A stretch of 6,520 nucleotides of DNA from Candidatus Gottesmanbacteria bacterium CG_4_10_14_0_8_um_filter_37_24 (lineage in GTDB: Bacteria; Patescibacteriota; Microgenomatia; 2-02-FULL-39-11): the NCBI GenBank assembly GCA_002785215.1, contig PFMK01000049.1, forward strand, positions 1 to 6,520, written 5' to 3'. Positions within the stretch are counted from its first letter, which is position 1; each line of letters begins with the position of its first letter. The notes beneath the pieces are model-generated. The model was not told the DNA's origin. It saw only the letters and a program-made list of their open reading frames with translations, and did no database searches. This document shows, piece by piece, positions 1 through 5,585 of the stretch. The translations under genes and the position numbers were made by a program.

Positions 1-68
1 ACTAGAGTAAAAACAGAGATGGATTTGAGGAAATTATGGGCTTACTGGAAAAACAGATTTCTGCGAAA

Positions 69-233
69 TTAGCAACCGGATATGGCTATTAAACTAAGAA
101 TTACCGATATTATAGCTTCAATTACTGTTTCAAAAATCACTCCTGTCATTCCTATTTTTGAAACACTCATCTTTCGCAAAAAGAGAGTCAGACCAAAACC
201 TACGCCGGCGATAAGAGCAAATATGACATTCAT
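69..233 (-). CDS. Small hydrophobic protein, possible EamA-type transporter half or remnant
   Basis: This leftward ORF of 54 residues starts at ATG and ends at TAA. Its composition is that of a membrane protein: a hydrophobic stretch at about residues 2-19, a basic turn with R20, K21 and K26, and a second stretch at about 33-51. The order of hydrophobic helix, FLRK turn, Gly-rich link and second helix resembles the first two helices of EamA/DMT transporters, but a full member has about ten helices. It could be a real two-helix protein, a truncated pseudogene or chance. The nearest purine-rich GGAG is about 22 nt upstream of ATG, too far for a normal ribosome binding site. In the same frame past the stop, only eight codons remain before another stop. 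No other frame of the remaining 68 bases continues an obvious membrane protein. The assignment to EamA is a resemblance only. Confidence 0.35.
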   Translation of the reverse strand: MNVIFALIAGVGFGLTLFLRKMSVSKIGMTGVIFETVIEAIISVILSLIAISGC

Positions 234-298
234 GGTTCTAGTTTAACATATTCTTGCTCCATGATTATGCTCTTAAATCTGACAATCTCGACGAGAAA

Positions 299-321
299 AT
301 GAGTGAAATAAATTCACTCAT
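299..321 (-). terminator. Inverted repeat, possible weak leftward terminator
   Basis: The arms ATGAGTGAA (299-307) and TTCACTCAT (313-321) are perfect 9-bp complements around a 5-nt loop. Read leftward, the second arm is followed at once by TTT and then C, a short T-run. No T-run follows on the rightward side. The stem is AT-rich, so termination would be inefficient. It lies about 270 nt past the LysM gene and could end that transcript. Another role, such as a protein binding site, is equally possible. Confidence 0.35.
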
Positions 322-360
322 ATTACTAATAAATTATCCGTATGAATATTGACTCAAATT

Positions 361-587
361 AGATACAGTTATTCGCCTTCGGATTTTTCCGGAGGTAAGA
401 TAATTGATAGTCAAAAGAATTCAGCTTAATCCTCCTCCGCGGAAATTCTCTCCGACTATAATGTTTCCGGAGGCAAGGATATTATTCCGCTTCCGCCTTC
501 GCATAAAGCTTCGGCCGGACAGGTCGGACGGATTTCAGCTCTATTGATGCGCTTGATTAAGATCCCGCAAGCGAAAGTTAGAGAGCT
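361..587. other. Hairpin-rich, GC-richer tract without a clear gene
   Basis: No convincing gene covers this stretch. GC is raised: 33 of 60 bases at 481-540, against an AT-rich background. Four inverted repeats occur in a row: CCTTCGGA/TCCGGAGG at 376-383 and 388-395 (one G-T pair, TTTT loop); CCTCC+GGAAA with TTTCC+GGAGG at 434-445 and 464-473 (2-nt bulge); TCCGCC with GGCCGGA at 492-497 and 513-519 (1-nt bulge); and CGCTTG/CAAGCG at 550-555 and 568-573. None is followed by a T-run, so they do not look like ordinary terminators. Candidate explanations are REP-like repeat elements, a structured RNA, or a decayed gene, since in forward frame 1 the peptide SGGK occurs twice, 26 codons apart, with a stop (427-429) between. 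I recognise no known RNA family here: no SRP, tmRNA, 6S or RNase P signature was seen. Confidence 0.5.
386..483. repeat. Imperfect direct repeat, 78-nt spacing
   Basis: TTTCCGGAGG occurs exactly at 386-395 and 464-473. The next ten bases are similar in the two copies (TAAGATAATT against CAAGGATATT). The spacing of 78 nt is a multiple of three. Each copy also forms the 3' arm of one of the hairpins in this tract, so the repeat unit may be a hairpin module rather than a coding one. Confidence 0.5.
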
Positions 588-1142
588 TCAATTCGGTAAC
601 TTCAAAATAGTACCAGGATATATCAAATCCGGATTTTTGAGATTATTAGCATTGGCTATTTTAGTCCAGGCATATCCGTCACCGTATTCTTTAAGAGCGA
701 TTTTCCACAGATAATCACCAGTAACCACAGTATATGTTTTCTCAACCTGGGTAGAAGTTGAAAGAACTTTTTCACTTTCCGGTCTGATTACTTCTGCCTT
801 CGGAATAGTCAGTGTCTGGCCGACTGCTATTTTGTCGGAATTTTTAATTTTATTTGCAGATACGATTGAAACCCAGTTGTATCCGGAACCGTAAAATTTT
901 TCTGCAATCTTCCATAGACTGTCATTTTCTAACACTGTATAAGTAGCAGGGAGCTCAACTTTGGCTTCATCAGGCTTTTGTTCTTCAAAAGTAATGTCCT
1001 TAGTCGGCGTTGTATTATTCTGGTTTTTATTTGTCAAATATCTGTAGAAAAGCAGACCTCCAGCTATGACAACCAGGAACCCTAGGGTGATGGAGATGTA
1101 TGATTCAGGAAAATCGAGCTGTTTCAGAAATTTTTTCCACAT
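588..1142 (-). CDS. Membrane-anchored protein with two LysM domains
   Basis: A 184-residue protein probably held in the cytoplasmic membrane by one N-terminal helix (about residues 16-36, between a Lys-rich start and the polar segment YRYLTNKNQ), with the rest outside the cell. A polar linker (38-65) leads to LysM domain 1 at about 67-114 and LysM domain 2 at about 136-183. Both open with TYTV and carry the LWKIA core followed by a YG.GY.W segment; they end near LTIP and LKLP. LysM domains bind N-acetylglucosamine-containing glycans, so peptidoglycan binding is the expected role. No hydrolase or other catalytic domain is present, and the chain ends four residues or fewer after the second LysM. 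The start is ATG with an AGGAGG-type site upstream. The tRNA-Asp gene lies 127 nt upstream on the same strand with no clear terminator between, so co-transcription is possible. The domain call is firm; the biological role is inferred. Confidence 0.92.
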   Translation of the reverse strand: MWKKFLKQLDFPESYISITLGFLVVIAGGLLFYRYLTNKNQNNTTPTKDITFEEQKPDEAKVELPATYTVLENDSLWKIAEKFYGSGYNWVSIVSANKIKNSDKIAVGQTLTIPKAEVIRPESEKVLSTSTQVEKTYTVVTGDYLWKIALKEYGDGYAWTKIANANNLKNPDLIYPGTILKLPN

Positions 1143-1154
1143 AGAAATAATAAA

Positions 1155-1163
1155 TCCTCCTTT
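1155..1163 (-). promoter_or_regulatory. Strong Shine-Dalgarno site of the LysM gene, long spacing
   Basis: On the leftward strand the sequence is AAAGGAGGA, almost a full anti-Shine-Dalgarno match and the best in the window. The gap to the ATG at 1142 is 12 nt, longer than the usual 5-9. No in-frame ATG, GTG or TTG lies closer, so the ATG start stands unless a rare start such as ATT is used. Confidence 0.7.
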
Positions 1164-1216
1164 CTGGGCAGAGTTATTTTGAGGTGGCGCGAAACGTAAG
1201 AAATTCTTAGAAATTC

Positions 1217-1235
1217 CAACGTTTCAGCAACGTTT
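1217..1235. repeat. Direct repeat CAACGTTT, 11-bp period
   Basis: CAACGTTT occurs at 1217-1224 and 1228-1235, separated by CAG, giving an 11-bp period, close to one DNA helical turn. AACGTT is itself a palindrome, so the pair also forms a 6-bp stem with a 5-nt loop. A further GAAACGT at 1191-1197 is complementary to ACGTTTC at 1219-1225. The cluster lies upstream of the LysM gene, where an operator would sit, but no regulator is known. Confidence 0.35.
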
Positions 1236-1270
1236 AAATTATCCTTTTTGACTAAAATTTATTACGTTGC
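1227..1270 (-). other. Hairpin directly 3' of tRNA-Asp (trailer stem)
   Basis: GCAACGT (1227-1233) is complementary to ACGTTGC (1264-1270), and inside it TAAATT (1235-1240) is complementary to AATTTA (1256-1261). Together they form a roughly 13-bp stem with a small internal loop and a 15-nt apical loop. Read leftward it begins at the tRNA discriminator base and has no T-run after it, so it is a trailer or processing structure rather than a standard terminator. Confidence 0.45.
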
Positions 1271-1343
1271 GGGCTCGACCGGATTCGAACCGGCGATCTT
1301 CGCCTCGACAGGGCGACATGTTAAACCGCTACACCACGAGCCC
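1270..1343 (-). tRNA. tRNA-Asp (anticodon GTC)
   Basis: The leftward strand folds into a complete cloverleaf: acceptor stem GGGCTCG with CGAGCCC; D arm GTGT/ACAT with a loop containing the GG pair; anticodon stem TCGCC/GGCGA around the loop CTGTCGA, giving anticodon GTC; a 5-nt variable loop; and T arm GCCGG/CCGGT around TTCGAAT. The 5' half ends in the usual TG at positions 8-9. The discriminator is G, as expected for bacterial tRNA-Asp. The bases after it read CAACG, so CCA is not encoded and must be added by tRNA nucleotidyltransferase. It has its own promoter just upstream and is divergent from polX. It decodes GAC and GAU. I see no intron and no mismatch beyond G-T pairs. Confidence 0.97.
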
Positions 1344-1369
1344 AAAAAAATAATTAGAGTCTTGAAAAG

Positions 1370-1398
1370 ATAATATCAAAAGATTATGGGGTGGTCAA
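1370..1398 (-). promoter_or_regulatory. Sigma-70-like promoter for tRNA-Asp
   Basis: On the leftward strand, -35 TTGACC (1393-1398, five of six consensus) and -10 TATTAT (1370-1375, five of six) are separated by exactly 17 nt (1376-1392). Transcription would start near 1363, leaving a leader of about 20 nt before the tRNA. The LysM gene may be read from the same promoter. Confidence 0.75.
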
Positions 1399-1427
1399 TA
1401 GAGATATAGATAGTAATAATATATAAT
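1399..1427 (+). promoter_or_regulatory. Probable sigma-70-like promoter for polX
   Basis: A perfect -10 TATAAT lies at 1422-1427. Seventeen nt upstream is TAGAGA (1399-1404), which matches the -35 consensus at four of six positions. The start of transcription would be near 1434, only about 8 nt before the polX ATG, so the message would be almost leaderless. This agrees with the missing ribosome binding site. The -35 element directly abuts the -35 of the leftward tRNA promoter. Confidence 0.5.
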
Positions 1428-1441
1428 AAAAGTCAGTAATT

Positions 1442-3250
1442 ATGACTAATAAGGAGATATCAAAACTCTTAAGGAATATTTCCGCTGTCTATCAGTTGAG
1501 CAATGAGAGCAGATTCAGAATAATAGCTTATGAAAAGGCTTCAGAGGTCATAGAAAACAGTGCCGTGGAAATGTCGGACTTATGGAAACAAGGCAAACTT
1601 ACTTCTGTTCCCGGAGTTGGACAGTCAATTGCGTCTTACTTGGGAGAGCTTTTCCAGACAGGTAAAGTGATACATTTTGATAAGTTATTCGATAAATTTT
1701 CTCCCGCTCTTTTTCCTCTTCTTGATGTTGCCGGATTCGGTCCGAAAAAAGCACTTAAATTAGCTACGGAATTGAAGCTCAATAATCCGGAAACAGTTAT
1801 AAATGACGTCCATAAAGCCGCACTCTCTGGCAAGATTGCCAAGATCAAAGGATTTGGAGATAAATCCCAACAGGATATTATTGAAGCTATCAAACGATAT
1901 AAAATCGGTCAGGATAAAACCCTACGTATGTCCGTTTATTATGCAAATCAAATTGCTAAGTCCGTGATCGCATATCTTATGCAGTGTAAATATACGGTTG
2001 ATGCAATTTTGCTTGGTAGTCTTAGAAGAATGGTTTCCACCATAGGAGATGTCGATATTGCTGTTAAAACGCATGATTCGTCAAAAGTAATAGAATGGTT
2101 TATCAGATATCCGTCTAAAGTAAAAATCATCGAACAGGGTTCATCAGGAGCTTCTATTTTACTGACCAATCAAACGCAGGTAGATTTAAGAACGATCGAT
2201 CCCCAAAGATTCGGATCAATGCTTCAATATTTCACAGGGAGCAAATACCATAATATTCATTTGAGGGAACATGCATTAAAAAAAGGGTTATCACTATCTG
2301 AGTATGGCATAAAGCAGTTAAATATGGGGAAAATTCAATCATTAAAAAAAGGTATATACAATTCTGATAAAAACATTTATGAATATAAATCAGAATATGA
2401 TTATTATCACGATCTTGGTATGCAATTTATTCCTCCTGAACTAAGAGAAAATACCGGAGAAATAGAAGCCTCAATCATTAATAAACTACCGAAACTGGTT
2501 GAGACTAAAGATATAAAGGGCGATTTACACATACATTCTAACTACGACCTTGAAACTTCACATGACTTGGGGAATTCATCGTTAAAGGAAATAGTTAGTC
2601 GAGCAGAAAAACTAGGTTATGAATACTTAGGGATAAGTGATCATAATCCAAGTATGGCTAATCATAGTAATGATGAGATAATAAATATCTTAAAGAGACG
2701 TAAAAACATTTTTGAACACATTATGTCTTCAACAAAAAGTACTCGAGTATATTTATTTATCATGTTAGAGGTAGATGTTCTTCCTGACGGTAAATTAGCA
2801 ATTCCGAACGAAGCATTACCATATCTGGATGCACTAATTGTCTCTATCCATAGCAGTTTCAATATGGATAAGAATAATATGACCAAAAGAATTATCTCAG
2901 CTTTATCACATCCGAAAGCAAAAATATTTGCCCATCCGTCGGGAAGACGATTGGGAAAAAGAGAAGGATACGATGTAGATTGGGATAAATTATTTAATTT
3001 TTCTATACAGAATAATAAGGCTATAGAAATTAATTCCAATCCTGAAAGACTCGATTTGTCTGATATTCTAGTTAGAGAAGCTACAAGAGAACATGTAAAA
3101 CTTGTTATCAACACTGACAGTCATGATGTAACTCACATGGATTACATGAGTTTAGGAGTATCGGTAGCCAGAAGAGGTTGGGCTCAGAAAAGTGATATAA
3201 TAAATACTTTATCTTGTGATAAATTCAAAAAGTGGTTATTGAACAGTTAA
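1442..3250 (+). CDS. polX: DNA polymerase/3'-5' exonuclease PolX (family X polymerase with PHP domain)
   Basis: A gap-filling DNA polymerase of base excision repair, full length at 602 residues. Residues 1-155 carry the 8-kDa domain with three helix-hairpin-helix motifs: VPGVG (56-60), VAGFG (96-100) and IKGFG (135-139). The palm has GSLRR (192-196), GDVDI with D203 and D205, and the third catalytic Asp, D248, in VDLR. TGSKYHN (265-271) is the nucleotide-binding turn. A linker leads to the PHP domain (about 358-600), which gives 3'-5' exonuclease activity in characterised bacterial PolX. Its metal ligands are all visible: H363 and H365 (LHIH), an Asp soon after (D369 or D375), H401 (SDH), E443 (EVD), H470, H498 (AHPSGR), D559 and H561 (TDSH). 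It has no Shine-Dalgarno site; ATG is the first start after the promoter. It heads the rightward gene series, and the link to the cell-wall genes appears only positional. Confidence 0.97.
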   Translation: MTNKEISKLLRNISAVYQLSNESRFRIIAYEKASEVIENSAVEMSDLWKQGKLTSVPGVGQSIASYLGELFQTGKVIHFDKLFDKFSPALFPLLDVAGFGPKKALKLATELKLNNPETVINDVHKAALSGKIAKIKGFGDKSQQDIIEAIKRYKIGQDKTLRMSVYYANQIAKSVIAYLMQCKYTVDAILLGSLRRMVSTIGDVDIAVKTHDSSKVIEWFIRYPSKVKIIEQGSSGASILLTNQTQVDLRTIDPQRFGSMLQYFTGSKYHNIHLREHALKKGLSLSEYGIKQLNMGKIQSLKKGIYNSDKNIYEYKSEYDYYHDLGMQFIPPELRENTGEIEASIINKLPKLVETKDIKGDLHIHSNYDLETSHDLGNSSLKEIVSRAEKLGYEYLGISDHNPSMANHSNDEIINILKRRKNIFEHIMSSTKSTRVYLFIMLEVDVLPDGKLAIPNEALPYLDALIVSIHSSFNMDKNNMTKRIISALSHPKAKIFAHPSGRRLGKREGYDVDWDKLFNFSIQNNKAIEINSNPERLDLSDILVREATREHVKLVINTDSHDVTHMDYMSLGVSVARRGWAQKSDIINTLSCDKFKKWLLNS

Positions 3251-3294
3251 ACATTTTGTGAAGAGAAAGATATATTTCAATATGTATTTTGATT

Positions 3295-4200
3295 ATGGAC
3301 GATAAATTGAAAACATCAATATCAGCTAATAAAACAAAATCCTGGATCATTATGGTTTTTTTTGCGTTATTTGTTGCCATGCTGGGACTTGTATTTGGAA
3401 AAATATCAGGACACGGTTTGACCTGGGCAATGATCGCATTCCTGTTGGCAGGAGTAGCCAGTTTAGGCGGATATTTTTTCGGAGATAAAATGATATTAGG
3501 CATATCAAATGCACATGAGGCTGATAAAGTAAAAGATGAAAATATCTATACGATTATCGGGAATATAACTTTGAAAGCAGGACTTCCTATACTCAAAGTA
3601 TACATAATTGAAGACAGGTCACCAAATGCATTCGCTACAGGAAGAGATCCAAATCATGCAGTTATTTGTGTAACTCGAGGACTTATCGATAAACTAAAGA
3701 TGGCAGAAATTGAGGGTGTTGTAGCTCATGAACTATCTCATATAAGAAACTATGATACTAGATTGATGGTAATAACTTCAATATTAGTCGGGACTGTGGC
3801 GTTTATGGCAGATTGGTTTGTGCGGTCCTTATGGTGGGGAGAAAGTAGCAGTGATAATAACAATAAGAACATATCAAGAACTTTTCTTCTGGTGGCGGGA
3901 ATACTTCTGGCCGTGATTTCTCCAATAATCGCAACGATTATTCAGCTTGTCATATCCAGAAGAAGAGAATTTTTAGCTGATGCTTCAGGCGTACTATTTA
4001 CCAGGAATCCGGAGGGGCTTATAACCGCTTTGGAGAAAATATCAAATGACCGGAGCGTATTGCGATCTGCTTCAAACGCAACCGCACACTTATTTATTGA
4101 AAATCCTTTCAAGGGTAAAATAAACGGAGCTTGGTGGGTAGGGTTATTTAACACCCATCCGCCTATAGAAGAAAGAATTAAAATACTGCGATCTTTATAG
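3295..4200 (+). CDS. htpX: Protease HtpX homolog (M48 family zinc metalloprotease)
   Basis: An integral-membrane zinc endopeptidase that degrades damaged membrane proteins, working alongside FtsH in bacteria where it has been studied. From the ATG at 3295 it has 301 residues, normal for HtpX. Helices lie at about 15-35 and 43-62, before the catalytic region, and at about 157-175 and 196-220 after it. The active site is HELSH (145-149), with H145 and H149 as zinc ligands and E146 as catalytic base; the third ligand is E225 in REFLADASG, with D229 conserved. NAFATGRDP (111-119) and the C-terminal NTHPPIEERI (287-296) are family signatures. A TTG two codons upstream (3289) could also start translation; ATG is preferred, and neither has a Shine-Dalgarno site. 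The gap from polX is 44 nt with no terminator seen, so co-transcription is likely. Confidence 0.95.
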   Translation: MDDKLKTSISANKTKSWIIMVFFALFVAMLGLVFGKISGHGLTWAMIAFLLAGVASLGGYFFGDKMILGISNAHEADKVKDENIYTIIGNITLKAGLPILKVYIIEDRSPNAFATGRDPNHAVICVTRGLIDKLKMAEIEGVVAHELSHIRNYDTRLMVITSILVGTVAFMADWFVRSLWWGESSSDNNNKNISRTFLLVAGILLAVISPIIATIIQLVISRRREFLADASGVLFTRNPEGLITALEKISNDRSVLRSASNATAHLFIENPFKGKINGAWWVGLFNTHPPIEERIKILRSL

Positions 4201-4256
4201 GATATATTCGTAAATTCATTATAAATAAACCCGATTATTTAACTGCCCATATAGAT

Positions 4257-5585
4257 ATGATTCGATTATTTTTCGTTCTATTGATAGGGAAAATAATAAT
4301 TTTCTTCAGTCGTCTTTTTAATTTTGGGAACGGAGGAACATGGCCTGGGGAAATTGCTTTATTTCTCTATCCGGACATTCTTCGTGAATTTATCAGAAAA
4401 GTGGATGGCGAAGTTGTATTAGTGACAGGCACAAACGGTAAAACAACTACCGCAAAAATGATAAAAAATATTACTGTGTCTTTAAGCAAAAGTCGCGGAC
4501 AGAATATTACAATCGTCCATAATGAGTCTGGAGCCAATTTGATCAACGGACTTATTTCCGCCTTTATACAAAAATCATCATTTATTCATAATAAATACGA
4601 TTATGCAGTATTAGAGGTCGATGAGGCTGCAATCAGACCAGTATTGGAACAGATAAAGGGATTAAAAACAAAATTTATACTGGTCTTCTTGAATCTCTTC
4701 AGGGATCAATTGGACAGATATGGAGAAGTTGATGCGATAGCGGATAAATGGGTAAGAGCTATAGTAAATTTACCAAAGACTTCAATACTGATTCTGAACG
4801 CCGATGATCCCCAAGTAGCATTTTTAGGTAAAAATGATCTTTTCGACACAGTATATTTCGGATTGAACAGTAACATTAAATCTTATTCCCATTTGGAGGA
4901 CGCAATAGATTCGATATATTGCCCTTTATGCAAAGCTAAATTATTTTACAAGAAAATATTTTTTTCTCATCTTGGATTATGGTTTTGTGAAAAATGCGGC
5001 AATGAGAGACCAATAACTCAAACAAATAATTACATTTCATCACTTTTGGGAACATATAACTTATACAATGTCCAGGCGGCCGCAGCAGTAGGTAAATTAT
5101 TAGGAGCATCTCAGTCTGATATAAAACTTACGTTAAAGGAATTTATTCCTGTATTCGGCAGACAGGAAGAATTATATGTTGGTCAGAAAAAAATAAAAAT
5201 ATTTCTGGCAAAAAATCCTGCAGGACTTAACGCGATTTTGTATACCGTTTTAGAAATGAGACCGAAAAATATATTATTGGTATTGAATGATCGGATTCCA
5301 GATGGGAGAGATGTGTCCTGGATATGGGATGTAGATTTTGAGATGATTGGTAAGAATGTCCAAATTATCACCAGCGGAGACAGAGCATTTGATATGGCTT
5401 TAAGATTAAAATACGCTTTGAAAGACAATAAGAACGAAACAAAGATAATTATCGAAAAGAATTTGGAAAGAGCAGTTCAAAGAGGACTTGATATGACGGA
5501 AGAAAAAGATACCTTGTATATTCTGCCTACTTATTCAGCGATGCTCGAAGTAAGAAAAATAGTCAGTGGAAAGGAAATATTATGA
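4257..5585 (+). CDS. murT: Lipid II isoglutaminyl synthase, MurT subunit
   Basis: The Mur-ligase-like subunit of the MurT-GatD complex, which uses ATP to activate the D-Glu carboxylate of lipid II and, with ammonia from GatD, makes D-isoglutamine at the inner membrane face. At 442 residues it is of usual length. The N-terminus is hydrophobic (3-22). The P-loop TGTNGKTTT (57-65) is followed by HNESGANLINGL (88-99) and NLFRDQLDRYGEVD (146-159), both typical of MurT. A Cys4 zinc ribbon (C222, C225, C244, C247) sits inside the Mur ligase middle domain, as in characterised MurT. AKNPAG (318-323) follows. The C-terminal DUF1727 region has DGRDVSWIWDVDFE (349-362); an Asp of this region (D352 or D358) should complete the GatD catalytic triad. 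ATG follows no clear Shine-Dalgarno site. The 3' end overlaps gatD by four bases, implying translational coupling of two subunits made in equal amounts. Confidence 0.96.
   Translation: MIRLFFVLLIGKIIIFFSRLFNFGNGGTWPGEIALFLYPDILREFIRKVDGEVVLVTGTNGKTTTAKMIKNITVSLSKSRGQNITIVHNESGANLINGLISAFIQKSSFIHNKYDYAVLEVDEAAIRPVLEQIKGLKTKFILVFLNLFRDQLDRYGEVDAIADKWVRAIVNLPKTSILILNADDPQVAFLGKNDLFDTVYFGLNSNIKSYSHLEDAIDSIYCPLCKAKLFYKKIFFSHLGLWFCEKCGNERPITQTNNYISSLLGTYNLYNVQAAAAVGKLLGASQSDIKLTLKEFIPVFGRQEELYVGQKKIKIFLAKNPAGLNAILYTVLEMRPKNILLVLNDRIPDGRDVSWIWDVDFEMIGKNVQIITSGDRAFDMALRLKYALKDNKNETKIIIEKNLERAVQRGLDMTEEKDTLYILPTYSAMLEVRKIVSGKEIL
5571..5575 (+). promoter_or_regulatory. Shine-Dalgarno site of gatD inside murT
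   Basis: AAGGA lies 6 nt before the ATG at 5582, inside the last codons of murT. It supports that start over the in-frame ATG at 5591 (codon 4). It is the best-placed ribosome binding site in the rightward gene series, where the other genes lack one. Confidence 0.55.

Noticed and set aside
230..262. Ten-codon leftward ORF (ATG to TGA) overlapping the start of the small membrane ORF by ATGA
   Set aside because: The overlap suggests translational coupling, but ten codons with no ribosome binding site and no family are too little to call a gene.
376..573. Rho-independent terminators for the LysM gene
   Set aside because: Several GC-rich stems are present but none is followed by a T-run in either direction. 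The nearest T-run after a stem is the weak one next to 299-321.
430..714. Forward frame open for 95 codons across the hairpin tract and into the LysM gene
   Set aside because: Its only early ATG is at 547, and most of the remaining length is antisense to the well-supported LysM gene. It is kept only as a possible explanation for the 78-nt repeat.
2662..3114. A 150-codon open frame on the reverse strand opposite the PHP domain of polX
   Set aside because: The forward frame has every conserved PolX residue and the reverse translation has no recognisable domain. It is the result of codon bias on the opposite strand. The same holds for the shorter reverse frames inside polX, htpX, murT and gatD.
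3282..3305. Eight-codon ORF (with stop) overlapping the htpX start in another frame
   Set aside because: It is too short and has no ribosome binding site. It is probably chance in AT-rich DNA.
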